Assembly: GCA_014529385.2 (NCBI GenBank)
Contig: CM043948.1
Span: 83,510,260 to 83,570,259 of the forward strand
DNA: 60,000 nucleotides
Reading direction: 5' to 3'
Source: Adiantum capillus-veneris
Taxonomy: Eukaryota; Streptophyta; Polypodiopsida; Polypodiales; Pteridaceae
Shown: one piece after another, positions 12,670-24,764 of the stretch
Layout: each line of letters opens with the position of its first letter
Numbering within the stretch: position 1 is the first letter of the stretch
The notes under the pieces: model-generated
Database searches by the model: none
Seen by the model: the letters and a program-made list of their open reading frames with translations, nothing else
Told to the model about the DNA's origin: nothing
Translations under genes and position numbers: made by a program

Positions 12670-13494
12670 CCATGGAAATGCCAGGGTGGCCTTTTGAAAT
12701 ATATTGATTCCTTGCACACCTAGACTCGATGCCTCTACTACCTGAGAATCAATGGAAGCAGGGAGCCACACAGACGCAAGCGACACTGAGCAGTGCTAAC
12801 AGTGCTCCTTTCTCACATTGTCTAGACTCTCAAACACACAGAGGAGCGGACTGTCGGGCATTCACCTACTCTCTTTCTCCAATGATTAGTCAATGTTTTT
12901 TACATCGTAGACCATGGGTGGTTCGATACCGTGGTAGGGCATGTTGTAGGTTACACTTTAAATGGTACATAGCTTGAGTCTCTATGTGCTACGTAAAAAT
13001 ATTGTTATGGACATTGTTATATTCTAGACATAAGAAATATCACCTACTCTCTATATATGTGTGAAGTTAGTCTATGTCTTGTGAATTCAGGCTTTTGCCT
13101 AAGTCACTACATAAAGGTTTCATTAGAGCTTGCAAAGAGTTTTTAAAATTAGATGTACTATTTTGAATTAGATGTACCATTTTAAAAAGTTCTAACACAG
13201 GGGCCATGCCGCGGCCCGAGGCGGTGCCGCTTTACTAGTGCTTTCATACAGCATAGGAATAATAAAACAATGTAATGTAATGGACCTTTATGAGGTTCTT
13301 AATTACACTAGTCTTGTAATTGGACATTAAGGTGTCTTGACATACTACAGTGTCTTGTTTTTCTTCCAAATTTTGGCAATTTATTTGTCAAGCTAGAAAA
13401 AAGTTTTTTACATATTGTTTCTACCATAAGTGAGTTATTAGGGAAAGAAAACATTGGAATTTTCTCCATGTCAAAATACAAGCCATGTGGAGAG
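10427..13494. other. Unassigned region, probably starting inside a copia LTR
   Basis: No protein domain could be recognised on either strand. The first part should be the LTR of the minus-strand copia remnant, but without a second copy its extent is unknown. A long (CT)n tract lies at 12608-12667. A short GC-rich patch near 13200-13230 stands out from AT-rich surroundings. Short open frames (for example near 10683-10991 minus) show no family resemblance. Confidence 0.4.
12608..12667. repeat. (CT)n microsatellite
   Basis: About 60 bp of uninterrupted CT repeats. Confidence 0.95.
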
Positions 13495-13715
13495 AATTAT
13501 AGTATGTTTTTTTTTTTTTGCAAAACTCACAATTGTGAATTATATTGATCATTCCAAAAAATTACAAGATCTTGCCATGCTCGTGTCAAGCCATGACATC
13601 ATCGAGAGACCATAATTACATCGGCTATTTGGGGAGCCACCCCTAACGGCCGCCCCCTTATCCTTGATACATGAGGTCAATTATCATGTTCCATTCTTCA
13701 TAGAACTTCTGTTTC

Positions 13716-14324
13716 TCAATGGCCAAGATTTTCCCCCTTCCTAAGCATTCCGTCTGTTGACAACAAGGCATAGGTAATCCTAGACCAATCATCCGTGTTT
13801 TGCTTATGCCCGAGCGTCCATATTAGCACTTTGCTTTCTTGTATAATTTCTACAAAGCTTGCCACCTTGGGATCTCCTTCAGACACACGGCGGTTCCTTG
13901 TTTGCCATACATTATGTAAGAAGAAGTACCTTACAATTTGAGTGCTGATGAGGAGGGCAAGATTTCCCAAATTCTTACCTCCAAGGAGTAAATCAATCTT
14001 GAAAAAACCATTTTTCCATGTCCTTTGGACCCACTTGCATATTTTCCCTGCGAGGCCTGTGATAGCTGGGCATTCCATGAATAGGTGGGCCAAATATTTA
14101 CTAGCCAACATGCACCCCAAGCATCGATATGTCCCAATCTCTCTCTCCTGAATCTTCACCCCTGTTGGTAGAGCACCCCAAATTACCTTCCACAGAAATA
14201 CCTTCATGTGTTGCGGTACCTTTGGCTTCCAGATGTTCTCCATTACTTGCTCCCACCTTTCCTCTGGCCATTGTTTTTTCCATATCTTGTTAAGGGGGCT
14301 AGACGAATTCTTCTTGTGCATCAT
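13716..14324 (-). pseudogene. L1 ORF2 C-terminus with RT-associated zinc-binding domain
   Basis: An open stretch of about 202 codons with the plant L1 zf-RVT pattern. It contains VPQHMKVFLWKVIWGALPTG, then a Cys/His cluster (YRCLGCMLASKYLAHLFMEC, C-x2-C...H-x3-C) and a downstream W-rich segment. This region normally lies at the end of plant L1 ORF2, and here it precedes the 3' tail as expected. It is open but separated from RT by frameshifts. Confidence 0.85.
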
Positions 14325-14699
14325 TGTATGATATATGCCTTTAGAATGGGGTTTTCATAAGAGACTGCTTCCGGGCCATTTCCAACCATTCCAGTCAAAC
14401 TCCGATTCACAGATTGGCATCACTACATTGTCAAGCTCTTTCATCACTTTGTTGACTAGCAAAACCTCCAAGACATTAAGTTGGTACTGGGTTACCAAAT
14501 AATCGATGGTTTTCCAGCTCTTGTTGTCACTATCCCAGAAGTGCCCAAGTCGATTCAGACCCTTATTATTTCAGTTTCCTGGCTGTTTCTATCCAATAGG
14601 GATTTTGTGGTGGATCTAAAACTTTGGAAAGCCAGGGGGACCAGTGCAAAATGGAGTTCTTGAAGTATCTGGTTTCTTCCCCCCACTTTAAGACGCCCG

Positions 14700-15676
14700 T
14701 TGCTCTGTTGCATTTCCTTACCAATTCCCCTGAGCTGCCCCCCAGACTTAGGGTAGACCACGTCGGGGCTAATAGTTTGTCATGAACCTCTACCCCTCTC
14801 CAATTTCCACCTTTCCATCTTTGATCATGATAGCCCAAGCTTGATCCTATTGTTTAGCCAAGGAGACTACAAATTTGGCAGAGCGAGCTACTGCATGGGC
14901 CACAAGGGTACGAGGCCTCCTTGATCCATCGGCCGAGCAATTGACTCCCAATAGGCCTATTGCCATAGCCTGGAGGATTTCGTGTTGTTTTTCCATAAAA
15001 ATCTTTTTAATGGTTTTAAGAACTCTTTCCAGTGACACTTAGCCATCTTGAGAAGCCGGCTAGTGAAGGCAATATAAGGGAGCATAAAGGCATTAATCAC
15101 TTCTATCCGGCTTGGGAATGGGAGAAGAACGTACTCCCACCTACTCATTTTTGTTCTAATTTTTTCACGGACCCACTAAAATATTTGCTTGTGAGTTACG
15201 TCCACCCCCAAGGGGGGGCCCAGATGTCTGAAAATATTCCCTCTTGTGTCATTCTTCCTTGACCAGTCAGAAGGGTCAAAGGAGTCATTTTCTGATAGCG
15301 AGGTCAGCCTTGACTTCTCTGTATTACACTGGGACCTCGAAGCCATTGAGAACATTTGTACAATCTCCAGAGCTTTCCTGACGACCTGGGGGCACGCCTT
15401 CAAGAATAGGAGAGAATCACCTCCAAATAGTTTTGCTAGTAGTTGGCTATTTCCTTGTAAAGCCAGGCCTTGCAACTCCCCTCGCTCAGCACTAGCTTCA
15501 ATCATCGTGATTAAAGGATGTGATCCTATGGCGAAAAGCAGGGGGGTAAGAGGGCATCCTTGCTTAATAGACCTTTTGACCTCAAAAGAGCCCACTAATC
15601 TATCGTTAAATAGGAGCTCTAATTGGCTATTAGTCCTAGTGCATGTATAAGGCGACATAGGCGAGGCCCAAAGCAA
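14700..15676 (-). pseudogene. L1 ORF2 reverse transcriptase, partial, catalytic site mutated
   Basis: The segment starts inside RT: FEVKRSIKQGCPLTPLLFAI near 15590, then LAKLFGGDSLLFLKA near 15430. The second motif is the F-A-D-D catalytic box in plant L1s and is F-G-G-D here, so one catalytic Asp is lost. In another frame downstream, EYVLLPFPSRIEVINAFMLP and CHWKEFLKPLKRFLW continue the typical post-RT sequence. Frameshifts near 15170 and 14960 break it. Confidence 0.85.
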
Positions 15677-18087
15677 AATTATAGTAAGTTTTAAGTCGTA
15701 TTAGAAACATTCCAAGCTGTTCTGCACAAATAAAATCATAAAATGCTTATATATTTTTGTAGAGATGACCTTTTCTATGTTTGTAATACCCAAATGTTAG
15801 TGCTTAGTGTTACAAAACAATGGAATGCCCCTTCAAGGACTAGTTTCCAAGTCACTTGCAAGTTATAGACATAATTACATACTTGAATAAGTGGTGACTA
15901 AGAGCATAATTTTGGTCTTCCAAAATTCCTCTCATATAATTGGGACTCTTCTAATGCAGTTTGACAACTACAAATGAATTATAAGTTGAAACAAAGAAAC
16001 TACGTATTTTTTTGGCTCCCTAACTCGATTAAATCTCGTTGCTTGAATCCTATCTTGAACTTTATTTTCGGCAAAACTCTTGAAAATCTTGAATCTTCCA
16101 CAATACTATTGAAATCAAGATTTTAAGTATCCCAATTGTGTCCATACCACATACTTTTACACATTTAGTTGATCTACGTGGAAAATTTGAAGTTATTTGA
16201 GTTTTTAATACTTATGCCTCAAGAATTAAAATATCGAAGTTTTCTCATGCACAGTTTTGAATATTTGAAATGGTCCAATAATTTTTGTTCACCAAATTAC
16301 ATTTGCCACCTTGAATCATCAATGGAGAGGCTAAGCAATGTATCGCTTTCTAAAATGCATAAATACATCAAAAAAACATTTTTCTTTATATACAATGATA
16401 TGCTTGAAATGGCCGTATCAAACACGTAGAACTTCACATTATTTTATATATTATCAAGTTAATTCTTTTACACTTGAAACTTGCAATTATATGTAGCACA
16501 ATTGTGGAAAAGTCACGTAAAATTTTCTAAAAGGTCTCTTCATTTTTTTTTGAGCTTATAAAGTCAATTTATTCAAAGCATCAATCGTAGCCTTATGGGG
16601 TCCACTTGATGAGTATAGTGCTTGATCGTGATAGCTTCTAAAATGCAAGGTTGTATTTTTAAAAGACCCTCTAGCTGACATATTTAAGCGTAGCAAAGGG
16701 GTTTTCCTAAATACACTATTTGATGCAAGTAAGATTTAATTCAAATTTGTAAAAGGAGGACACTGAAGTGTCTTGTTTTGGTACCAAACTAGTGACGAAA
16801 GGACTCTTTCACAAATTCAAATATTAAAGAAAATTTCACTGAATCAATACTTCACATCACGGGATCAAACTCCTATGAATGCACTTCTTAATCCCTTGTT
16901 CTTTAAAGCCATTTTGAGCAAGCCAATAAACAATTTTATGTTCACTCCTACACTTTCAAATGCATAGAGTGCCCTGCAAGATGCCATTGATAGAATTATT
17001 TAACTATAAAAAAATTACACAATAACTTTTGGCTTTTAGCAGGTATCTTCGAGACACGAGCATTATTGCGTATACAAGTCAAATAATGGGCCAGCCCATG
17101 AATGTCTTGCATGCTCTTTAGAGGATGGCAATAAAGAAAAGCTAATATGCTTTTGGCTCACCTGAAAGTTGACGTCTTGACCCACTTAAAGCTAAAGTAT
17201 CACAAGCACAAAAGTACATGGGTAGAATAAAAAGCTTTGGTGTAGGTCACCCGTGGGGTTGTATCACGTGCTTTCAAAAGGGTCTCAAAATCAAAATCAA
17301 GAAAGCCCTCCCAATTTATTGCAAAAGTGGATATAACATAAAAGATACCTTTCAGCTTTTCCCATGGTAAAGGTTTTCCATAAAACAATCTCTTACCTTT
17401 GACTTGCCATTTACATCAAAAAGAATAAATTATAGGTGTGCATTTCCCTTCATATAATTTAGTTTGTGCTTTTCTATCCCTTTACGTAACCATGACCTAG
17501 ATTTTGTATATGATCTCTCATGATGCTTAGTTTGGAACCTAGACCAAAAAAGGTAATAGGAAGACAAGTTGGATGCATATCACTATATTGAAATCTTACT
17601 TGTGGCTCACTTTTGATTGGATAAAATGAGGTTATATGAATCAAATATAAGATTTAAAAAACCAATGTGGCTCCCAAACTGCTTATTAGAGTCTATTATT
17701 TCATTCCATTATCGATACCTCTGATGTAAACAGTACTTTGCTTTGTGCTTGATGCTTTACAAGAAAGACAAAGAAAAGAATTCGAGTACTTGTGCTCCTA
17801 AAGCAAAGTGCACATGTATTCTTTGAAAAGGTTTGTTGTAGCTAAACCTCATCACAAAAGTGGCACAAGGTGGTACGAAAGGGATCTATGATGCTCAAGT
17901 GGCACTTGGATCTCCTAGGGTATGGGTCATTTGGTGAATTGGCAAATGTGTAAATCTAAATAGGCAGATGTCCTTGGTTACACTTGATAAGTGATGCTAT
18001 GACCCTGTGCCTCTACAACATGTGAGCCCAAGCGGGTTGGCTAGGGTCAAGGTCAAGGCATGAGGGCAACATGTCAAAACTGCCCCC

Positions 18088-18362
18088 TAGTTTACCTCAA
18101 GGTTCAAGGCCACTCATCATCATTGATCCCTTTGTCCATTCATCATTAATTTAGTGTTTTATGTAGCCTCATGGGTAGGCAAAAGTGGAGAGTTATTGGG
18201 TATATCTTGTCCAGGTTTTAGTTCACCTCAAGATGCAAACAGCCATACTCCATTGTGCATCCTCCACTATCGATGCCTTTGTCCTCCCTTATTAATGCTC
18301 TACATTTTTTAGTATTTTGGGCAGGTGTGACAATTGTGGCCTATTGGGTAGATCTTGTTCAA
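18088..18362. repeat. Diverged tandem duplication, about 130-145 bp per unit
   Basis: Two units start tagtttacctcaagg (18088) and tagttcacctcaaga (about 18219). They share the order of a later ttagt...tttt block, a gg(g)tagg or gggcagg block, and ttgggta(t/g)atcttgt near the end. Similarity is moderate, so this is an old duplication. Confidence 0.65.
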
Positions 18363-18619
18363 GTGTGTGCTAAAGAAAGTTTTGTTGCTTTGTGTTAGGT
18401 ATATACAAGAAGCAGGTCTCAGCAATTCTGACTCCCAAAAAAGGATATTTCGTTAACTAACAAATATTGATGAGTGGTTTAAATATTTCAAACGGTCCTC
18501 GAAAGACGAAAAGTCAATATGAGCTCGAAAGTCCCTCAAATAAAAAAATCCCTCACTTAAGTACATATAAGGTATGGAGGTCTCTTGGAATTTTCCCACA
18601 ATATTGAAATATTTTCTTC

Positions 18620-18623
<4 letters not shown>

Positions 18624-18650
<27 letters not shown>
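18624..18650. repeat. (TG)n microsatellite
   Basis: About 27 bp of TG repeats, running into gcgcgc. Confidence 0.9.
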
Positions 18651-18656
<6 letters not shown>

Positions 18657-19021
18657 CCACGCTTGCACAATGGAAGGCTTTGTTGCATTAGCATTTTTGA
18701 ACTAAATAGATTGTGGTAACCTAGCATTCTCTCGACCATCTTGTAAGTGATGTTTACTGTTACTTGCAAGAGGGCCTTCTTTGTCACCAAGATCCAACAA
18801 ACATCGTGGAGAATGACCCCAAATATTGTTTGTAAGGACCATAGGTTGTGCCTAGGACCCTTGTCCTTACACTCCTTCCCCCCTTTGAGAACTCCATCGG
18901 GGGCGCGGGGGGGGGGGGGGGGGTTTCACTAAGAACTAAGTAAGTGTAGCATGTGGGTTCAATAGAAGGAGTATTTTAAATACCTTATTTTGACATTTTT
19001 TACATATAGAGGGGTATCATA

Positions 19022-19432
19022 TAGTGGTGGAACTTACATATTGAGTAGGAAAAGGGTATGTTTTATTCATGTAGAATTTACAGTTTTATTCATGTAGAAT
19101 TTACAGGTAAGGGGGTTTTCAAGTAAACCTTGAACACATGTGATACAGCGGATATACATAGAGTGAACCCCTTGAGTTTGAGAATAGTTTTTGTCCTCAA
19201 AAACGAAAGTGAGAAAATAATTTATTTATTTATTTTAGCAAAACTCACAATAGTGGTGGAACTTACTTATCAAGTAGGAAAAGAGTATGTTTTATTCATG
19301 TAGAATTTACAGATAAGGGGGTTTTCGAGTAAACGTTGAACACACGTGATACAGAGGATATACATAGAGTGAACCCCTTGAGTTTGAGAATATTTTTTGT
19401 CCTCAAAAACAAAAGTGGGAAAATAATTTCTT
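19022..19432. repeat. Tandem duplication of a ~230-bp unit next to a retroposon
   Basis: Unit 1 (about 19022-19254) and unit 2 (about 19255-19432) share agtggtggaactta, gtatgttttattcatgtag, and a long block from tacatagagtgaacccc to gaaaataattt. Unit 1 carries an extra internal repeat (ttttattcatgtagaattta twice). Unit 1 ends with a short copy of the retroposon tail (agcaaaactcacaatagtg), while unit 2 leads into the full retroposon. Confidence 0.88.
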
Positions 19433-20407
19433 TTTTTAAAAGCAAAACTTACAATAGTGAGTTGTATTGTATAGATAAAATAAAAAAATTTACTAGACAG
19501 ACTCTGCTCACGAGCCCAGTTAGGGCACCAAGACGAGCACCAAGACACCAAATATGACTGCCAGAACATGGGAGGCAAATCGTGCCCAGAGAATCAACCA
19601 AACCATCAAAAAGTAGCCGAGAAGATACAATCAAAAGACTCCCAAACCAACTGCCAAGATGACCATATAACATCGCATCAAGGGTGAGGCCCAAGTCCCC
19701 ATCACCTGTAGAGAGAGTTGAAGGTTGCCACCACGAAGCCGTCTCTACCACATACCAACTTTACGAACCAAGTGGGCACTCCAAGAAGAACCAAACCAAA
19801 AGAGACCAAAGCAGATAGAACCCACCCAATAGACAAGCAGTTCAAGCCATCAACCAAAGCCCTATAATCTCCTCTAGGCTTTGAAAGAAGAGCTCAGCAC
19901 TCTCAAGAACATTGGAGACACCACCTGAGGACACCACAAGGAAGGAGGCCTTTGTCACCGACCAACCACCCTTCTTAAGGCGGTACCACCACCAAATCTG
20001 GTCCACCTTAGGCCATTGTGGAGGGCCAAGCTCCATCAGAAAACTCCAATGCAGCCACACACCAAAAACCCACCAGCATGCACTCAAATGGAGAACTAGC
20101 GATAGAGCATAGTCGCACCCACCACTCTCCGCATCCTTCACACCTCCAACCAGTAGATCCAGTATCCTGCCAGCACAAAAGACCAAAACCCACACAAATC
20201 AGGCAAGCGATTTACCTTCAGTAGAATGGCAGGCGGCCGCCAAGCTGAGATTGAACCTCCCCGAACCACCAAGGCAGGCAAGAGCAGCCAAGAGCCCCCC
20301 TGTTCTCAAGATGAGCCACCCCGAACTTCATGGTTTCTGAACCTGCAACTCGTTGAGATCCCTGCATGAGCACCACTATGAGCCTCCATTCAACTCACCA
20401 ATGGATC
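19433..20407 (-). mobile_element. 975-bp retroposon with 16-bp TSD and A-tail
   Basis: The 16-bp direct repeat gggaaaataatttctt flanks it (19417-19432 and 20408-20423), and the left edge is T-rich, so it inserted in reverse orientation through a poly(A) tail. Its 3' end next to the tail (plus strand agcaaaacttacaatagtg) closely resembles that of the L1 at 13507 (gcaaaactcacaattgtg). It is therefore either a short 5'-truncated copy of a related L1 with decayed coding sequence or a non-autonomous partner. No RT motif is visible. Confidence 0.8.
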
Positions 20408-20867
20408 GGGAAAATAATTTCTTAATCACACTAACATTCTTGCAAGTGGAACCTTCATCACGAAGTCTATCTTTCCACTTGACAAAAAAAACTCGTAAAC
20501 ATCATAAAAGCATATTGTTCACAAATAGCCATGCTAATTGAGGAGATAAAACATGTAGTGGTAGATCAGAATGCTCATAGCATAAGTACTTCATAAGTGG
20601 AATGTCTTGATGCACTTGTTAAAAAAGAACAGTAGGTAAAGATTACCCAAAATGCACATTACTATAATACAACCCGTCATAAGGTTGTTTTACTTTCTTA
20701 TCTTGCCACTTTTGCAATCAAAATCTTAATCATCAATAAGTAGACAACATTGGTTATAAAATTGTCTAAAAAGAGAGTACATTAATGATTCTCATAGACC
20801 TAAAATGATCAGCATCACCACTGTGACACCTATGAATATATGTTGCTAGTGTCATAGTCCATGAGCA

Positions 20868-21060
20868 CTCATACTCTCCAAATGTGAAATATGTCTCATA
20901 TATCGATTTTGATACCTCAAGCATTCGTGTTGATCTCCTTTGTGTAGCTAAATTGAACTCATACTCTCCACATGTGGAATATGTCTCACATATCAATGTC
21001 GATACCTCAAGCATCCATGTTGATCTCCTTTGTGCGGCTAAATTGATCCACATGTGGAAT
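20868..21060. repeat. 90-bp tandem repeat, two units plus part of a third
   Basis: The block ctcatactctcca recurs at 20868 and 20958, and the unit includes gatacctcaagcat and gttgatctcctttgtg. A shortened, rearranged third unit follows to about 21090. Because 90 is a multiple of three, both strands stay open by chance. Confidence 0.9.
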
Positions 21061-21720
21061 ATGTCTCCTTTGTGCTGATACCTCAAGTTTATGTATGTGT
21101 GGCAAAACCGAATTCCATGAGCTCCTAGACCATATTATCCCCCCTTGTGACAAGTAACAAGTGCCATCGAAAAATTATCTACCCTTATAGTCATGGGATC
21201 TTCATAATCCAATCTTGCTTTCAAGATTCAAGAAAACATAAAAGTGTCAAACATTTGCTTGTTTTCTATTTGTAGCCTTTCATGTCTTTATAGAAAATGA
21301 AAAATCTCTCTTCATGTGAAAACTTGGAGCCAAACCCAAAGGATCCATGTCCATAGGTTTTGTCATCTTATCATCTCGAAATCTTTTGTTATGAACTTGA
21401 ATCATCATGATAGCCTAGGACCCTTGTCATCGATATAAATCATCATATATTGGTATGTCGTTGCATTGAGCATTTAGTGAACTACGTGACATGCATGTAG
21501 TAGAGAGTATATTAGCAAAATGCTTGACTATAAAATGATAGAGAATCGACAAAATAAATGCCCCCTGAATGAAGCATAATGCGTAAAGGGAAAAATAAAT
21601 GCCAATAAAAAATCATGTGTGCATCTTCATGCAAAATTTTATAAGCATCCTCTGCAAAAAGTCATATCTTAAAACATGTTGCCTTATGCACCCTTGTACA
21701 TGCCTTGCATGTCATAATTA

Positions 21721-21801
21721 CAATCGACCTTGCCTATCATGAAACAACAATCAACCTTGCCAATCATGAAACAACAATCGACCTTGTCAAGCATGAAATT
21801 A
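21721..21801. repeat. 27-bp tandem repeat, three copies
   Basis: Units begin at 21721, 21748 and 21775 with caatc(g/a)accttg and share atcatgaaa or agcatgaaa. They differ at a few positions. Confidence 0.9.
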
Positions 21802-22833
21802 TCAAACTTGGACGTATTCAAAGTACTCCTATACATGGATTTTTGTAAAAATGTATCACAATTTGTTGATTTTGTCTTGACAGAGTGTCATGTGTCGTAG
21901 TAGCAAAAGCGTATATTCTTGTGTGGAATAAGGTCCAGTATGGTTTGTATGCCTTGTTTGAGCAATGCTTGAAACATGTCTACCATATATATATCGAGAA
22001 TAAAAAAAAGATACTCTTGTGAATAGGTATATGCCTCGTAAAGCAAGATCTTGAGAGAAACGATTGTGTCGAAAAAGATATATGACAAAAATATGCTCTA
22101 TGAGTATGGTGTCTTCCCTAGCATAAAGCCTTGCTTGCTTCATCTTGCTCCACATGCCTTGATATGGCTTTGCATGGGAGCGTTCAAGACTTGCATTGGC
22201 AGTTCAAGGCACTCGTCTCCAAGATTTAATAAACATGTACGACCTTGAACCCGAAATGAGGATCCACCCTTATGAATATGTACCATTTCCTGCAAAATTT
22301 TAGAGAGTGCAAAAAAAACCAGGAAAATGAAAATTTTCTTACCTCCATGTCAAAGTGGTGATGCATGCGGATTTTCCAATTGTGTAATTTATAGAATTGG
22401 GTTAATGCACTTCAACAAGGTTTGATCCTTGTGGGAATATCCCCTTATCAAGGCTTTTGGCCATAGGATGGGCACCCTTAACATGAATGAAAGAGGGAAA
22501 TGATGGCATAGTCAATTGTCGACGGTGCAAAGAAGGGAAGGGAACTTGCTTTGCACTCTACAAGCCACGGATGATGACATTGATGAGATAAAAATTGATC
22601 GATGCGCCAAACCGTGCCACTTTGGCACCACTGTCAGAGAGAACGGCTTCCATCATCAGTAGCCCTCCCTCCTCACATGGGTGCTCTCCCATGGCCTTCT
22701 CTTCCATATCCTTTCCTTGACTTTCCTTCTCCATCACCCCTTTCGGTTGCATGCCTTGCATGGTTTCATGGCGCCTCTGCTCTGTCCATCTAAGCACCCA
22801 AAAGTCCCTTCCCTACCATTGCTAAGGTACACG

Positions 22834-22835
<2 letters not shown>

Positions 22836-22925
<90 letters not shown>
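22836..22925. repeat. Compound (CA)n(GA)n microsatellite
   Basis: About 45 bp of CA followed by about 44 bp of GA, in the left LTR of the small minus-strand element. Confidence 0.95.
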
Positions 22926-22927
<2 letters not shown>

Positions 22928-23599
22928 TCCTGAATCAATCAATTTTGGCAATGAATAAGTGATACAATGTATAATGGGGCCAAGGGATCACATATATACC
23001 CACTTCAATAAATTTCCCTAGTAAAATAAATACCTAAAAGCCAAAATAAATAATGGGATCACATTGGGCAGTTCACTTGAGATGCCAAAACTCTAACACC
23101 CTCCCTGCAGCTCATAGTGGACATAAATAGCAAGACCAAGTCCGTGAAGAAGCTACCATGGATACCACAGTAGAGGTACCTTCCACCACTGGATACACCT
23201 CTGTTTTGTTACCCTCAACTTTGTACCTTAGAAGAATGCCATCTTGAGCATCGTTTGCCTTTTAGAAAATTTGAATTGTAGACCACACTATGTCCCAGAA
23301 TCCCCATTCATGAATTGTGAACACATTATGCCCAAAAATACTCCAAGATAATGAATTGTGTAACACATCCTAATCCAACCAACAACAATGGATTGGTGCA
23401 CTCATCCATAGTGTTTTAGATACGTCTAATTGGTTCCCTACCAGATGCATGTGCCTTGAACTCCGACCCACGGGTTCAAACACTAATAACTTGAACTCCA
23501 ACACAAGGGTCCAAATTAATTACAGGGAGCATTGCTTGCCCCTCTATGCCACTCACAAGCCTCTCTTTGGCCGAAGCTGGTGGCAACACTACCTCTTGA

Positions 23600-24004
23600 C
23601 TAGAAATCAGGTGTCGTGGCCACTATGGTCGCCACCACATGTGCCATGCTGATCTCCTCTGTCAAATCTTTGTCACTGTTATCTTCGTCTAGCTTGCCTT
23701 TGTCACTGTCTCTTTGTGAGGTCCTACTTTTGTCTTTGGCTTCAAAATCTTGAGCCAACCAAAGCATCATGTCACATTTATAACAATTGTTGTTGGACCT
23801 CGTGGGTACCAAGGCAGCTAATTGAGTACATTTCCATAACCGATAGTTGGTTTTGGTTGATGTCACTGGCGCTCGAGCAAGGGGGGGCCATGTAAGTACG
23901 AGATCTGGAGACTTGAGTTCCTTCTCACACTCCAAGGGGTGACCGCTTAATCCCCAAGCTACTCCACAAAATCCTTTGAGGCCTCTTGCGAGTCGTCTTC
24001 CCAA
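23600..24004 (-). pseudogene. Possible gag remnant in the small LTR element
   Basis: An open stretch of 134 codons on the strand of the element. The segment NNNCYKCDMMLWLAQDF looks like a retroviral zinc knuckle (C-x2-C...) that has lost its His and last Cys. It is followed by a charged tail rich in D, K and S. Its position between primer site and polypurine tract suits gag. The identification rests on this weak motif and context only. Confidence 0.35.
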
Positions 24005-24591
24005 GGAAAATCCTCCGGCGGGGGGGACCTCTAATGCCCAAGGGGGACTAGAAGACCCTCAGCTTGCAGCGTTTTAAAACGCTATGGCAAGAAGGGGCCG
24101 TTAGGTCGCAAGCAGGAGGTCCGCTCTGTCACTGTCAAGAAAGAGACACTACGGGCGTGTCAAAACGCAAAGCCAGGAGGGGGGATTTGCAGTGGTGTCA
24201 ACCTAGTAAGTGCTACAGTCAATAGCAGCTCAAAGTTTTGGGTGTGAGTAGTACCATTGTTAAGGGCGTTTTAAAACTCCGTTGCCATGGTCCTTCACGT
24301 TTCCAAGCACGTATACATCAAGGTGTGCCAAGGTCTTATTGCGACTAGAATTTCAAAACGCTAATGGCTGTGGCCAATTCTCTTCCCATGGTGCTCCAAG
24401 AGCACTTAGGCAATGAAATTGGATTGCGTTTTAGAACGCCCGTTGTAGAGGGTGGGGAAGAAGTGATGGCATTGGCAAGCGGAGGAATCCCCTCGAGTTC
24501 TCTTCACGGTTTCTCCACAATGCAAATCCTCCATCAAGGCTCTGATACCATGTCAAAGTCGATGATGCGGAAGTGTAGAGACCAAGGAGAG

Positions 24592-24699
<108 letters not shown>

Positions 24700-24764
24700 T
24701 CCCGAACCAATCAACCTTGGCAATGAATAACTGATACAATGTACAATGGGGGCAAGGGGGTTTC

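Larger units (their letters stand above)
13495..15688 (-). mobile_element. 5'-truncated L1-type LINE with TSD and A-tail
   Basis: Reverse-strand LINE. Its A-tail appears as 13 T at 13507-13519. The flanks repeat as aattatagtatg (13495-13506) and aattatagtaag (15677-15688), an 11/12-match TSD, so the inserted unit is 13507-15676. ORF1, the endonuclease and the first part of RT are missing, the usual result of incomplete target-primed reverse transcription. Coding content is described in the next two entries. Confidence 0.9.
15689..19021. other. Unassigned AT-rich region
   Basis: No gene found on either strand. It contains a diverged tandem pair at about 18088-18362, a (TG)n tract at 18624-18650 and a run of 17 G at 18907-18923. 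The minus-strand open stretch 17200-17388 (MFYGKPLPWEKLKGIFY) has ordinary amino-acid composition but matches no family I know. It could be a decayed transposon or gene fragment. Confidence 0.4.
20424..22348. other. Unassigned region with tandem repeats
   Basis: No gene recognised. Short open frames on both strands at 20766-21086 come from the 90-bp repeat listed separately. A 27-bp repeat lies at 21721-21801. The rest is AT-rich without domains. Confidence 0.4.

Noticed and set aside
20766-21086. Overlapping open frames on both strands of about 100 and 64 codons
   Set aside because: Caused by a 90-bp tandem repeat whose length is divisible by three; no family resemblance.
21721-21801. CRISPR-like array (27-bp repeats)
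   Set aside because: Units are directly adjacent with no spacers; a simple tandem repeat in a plant genome.
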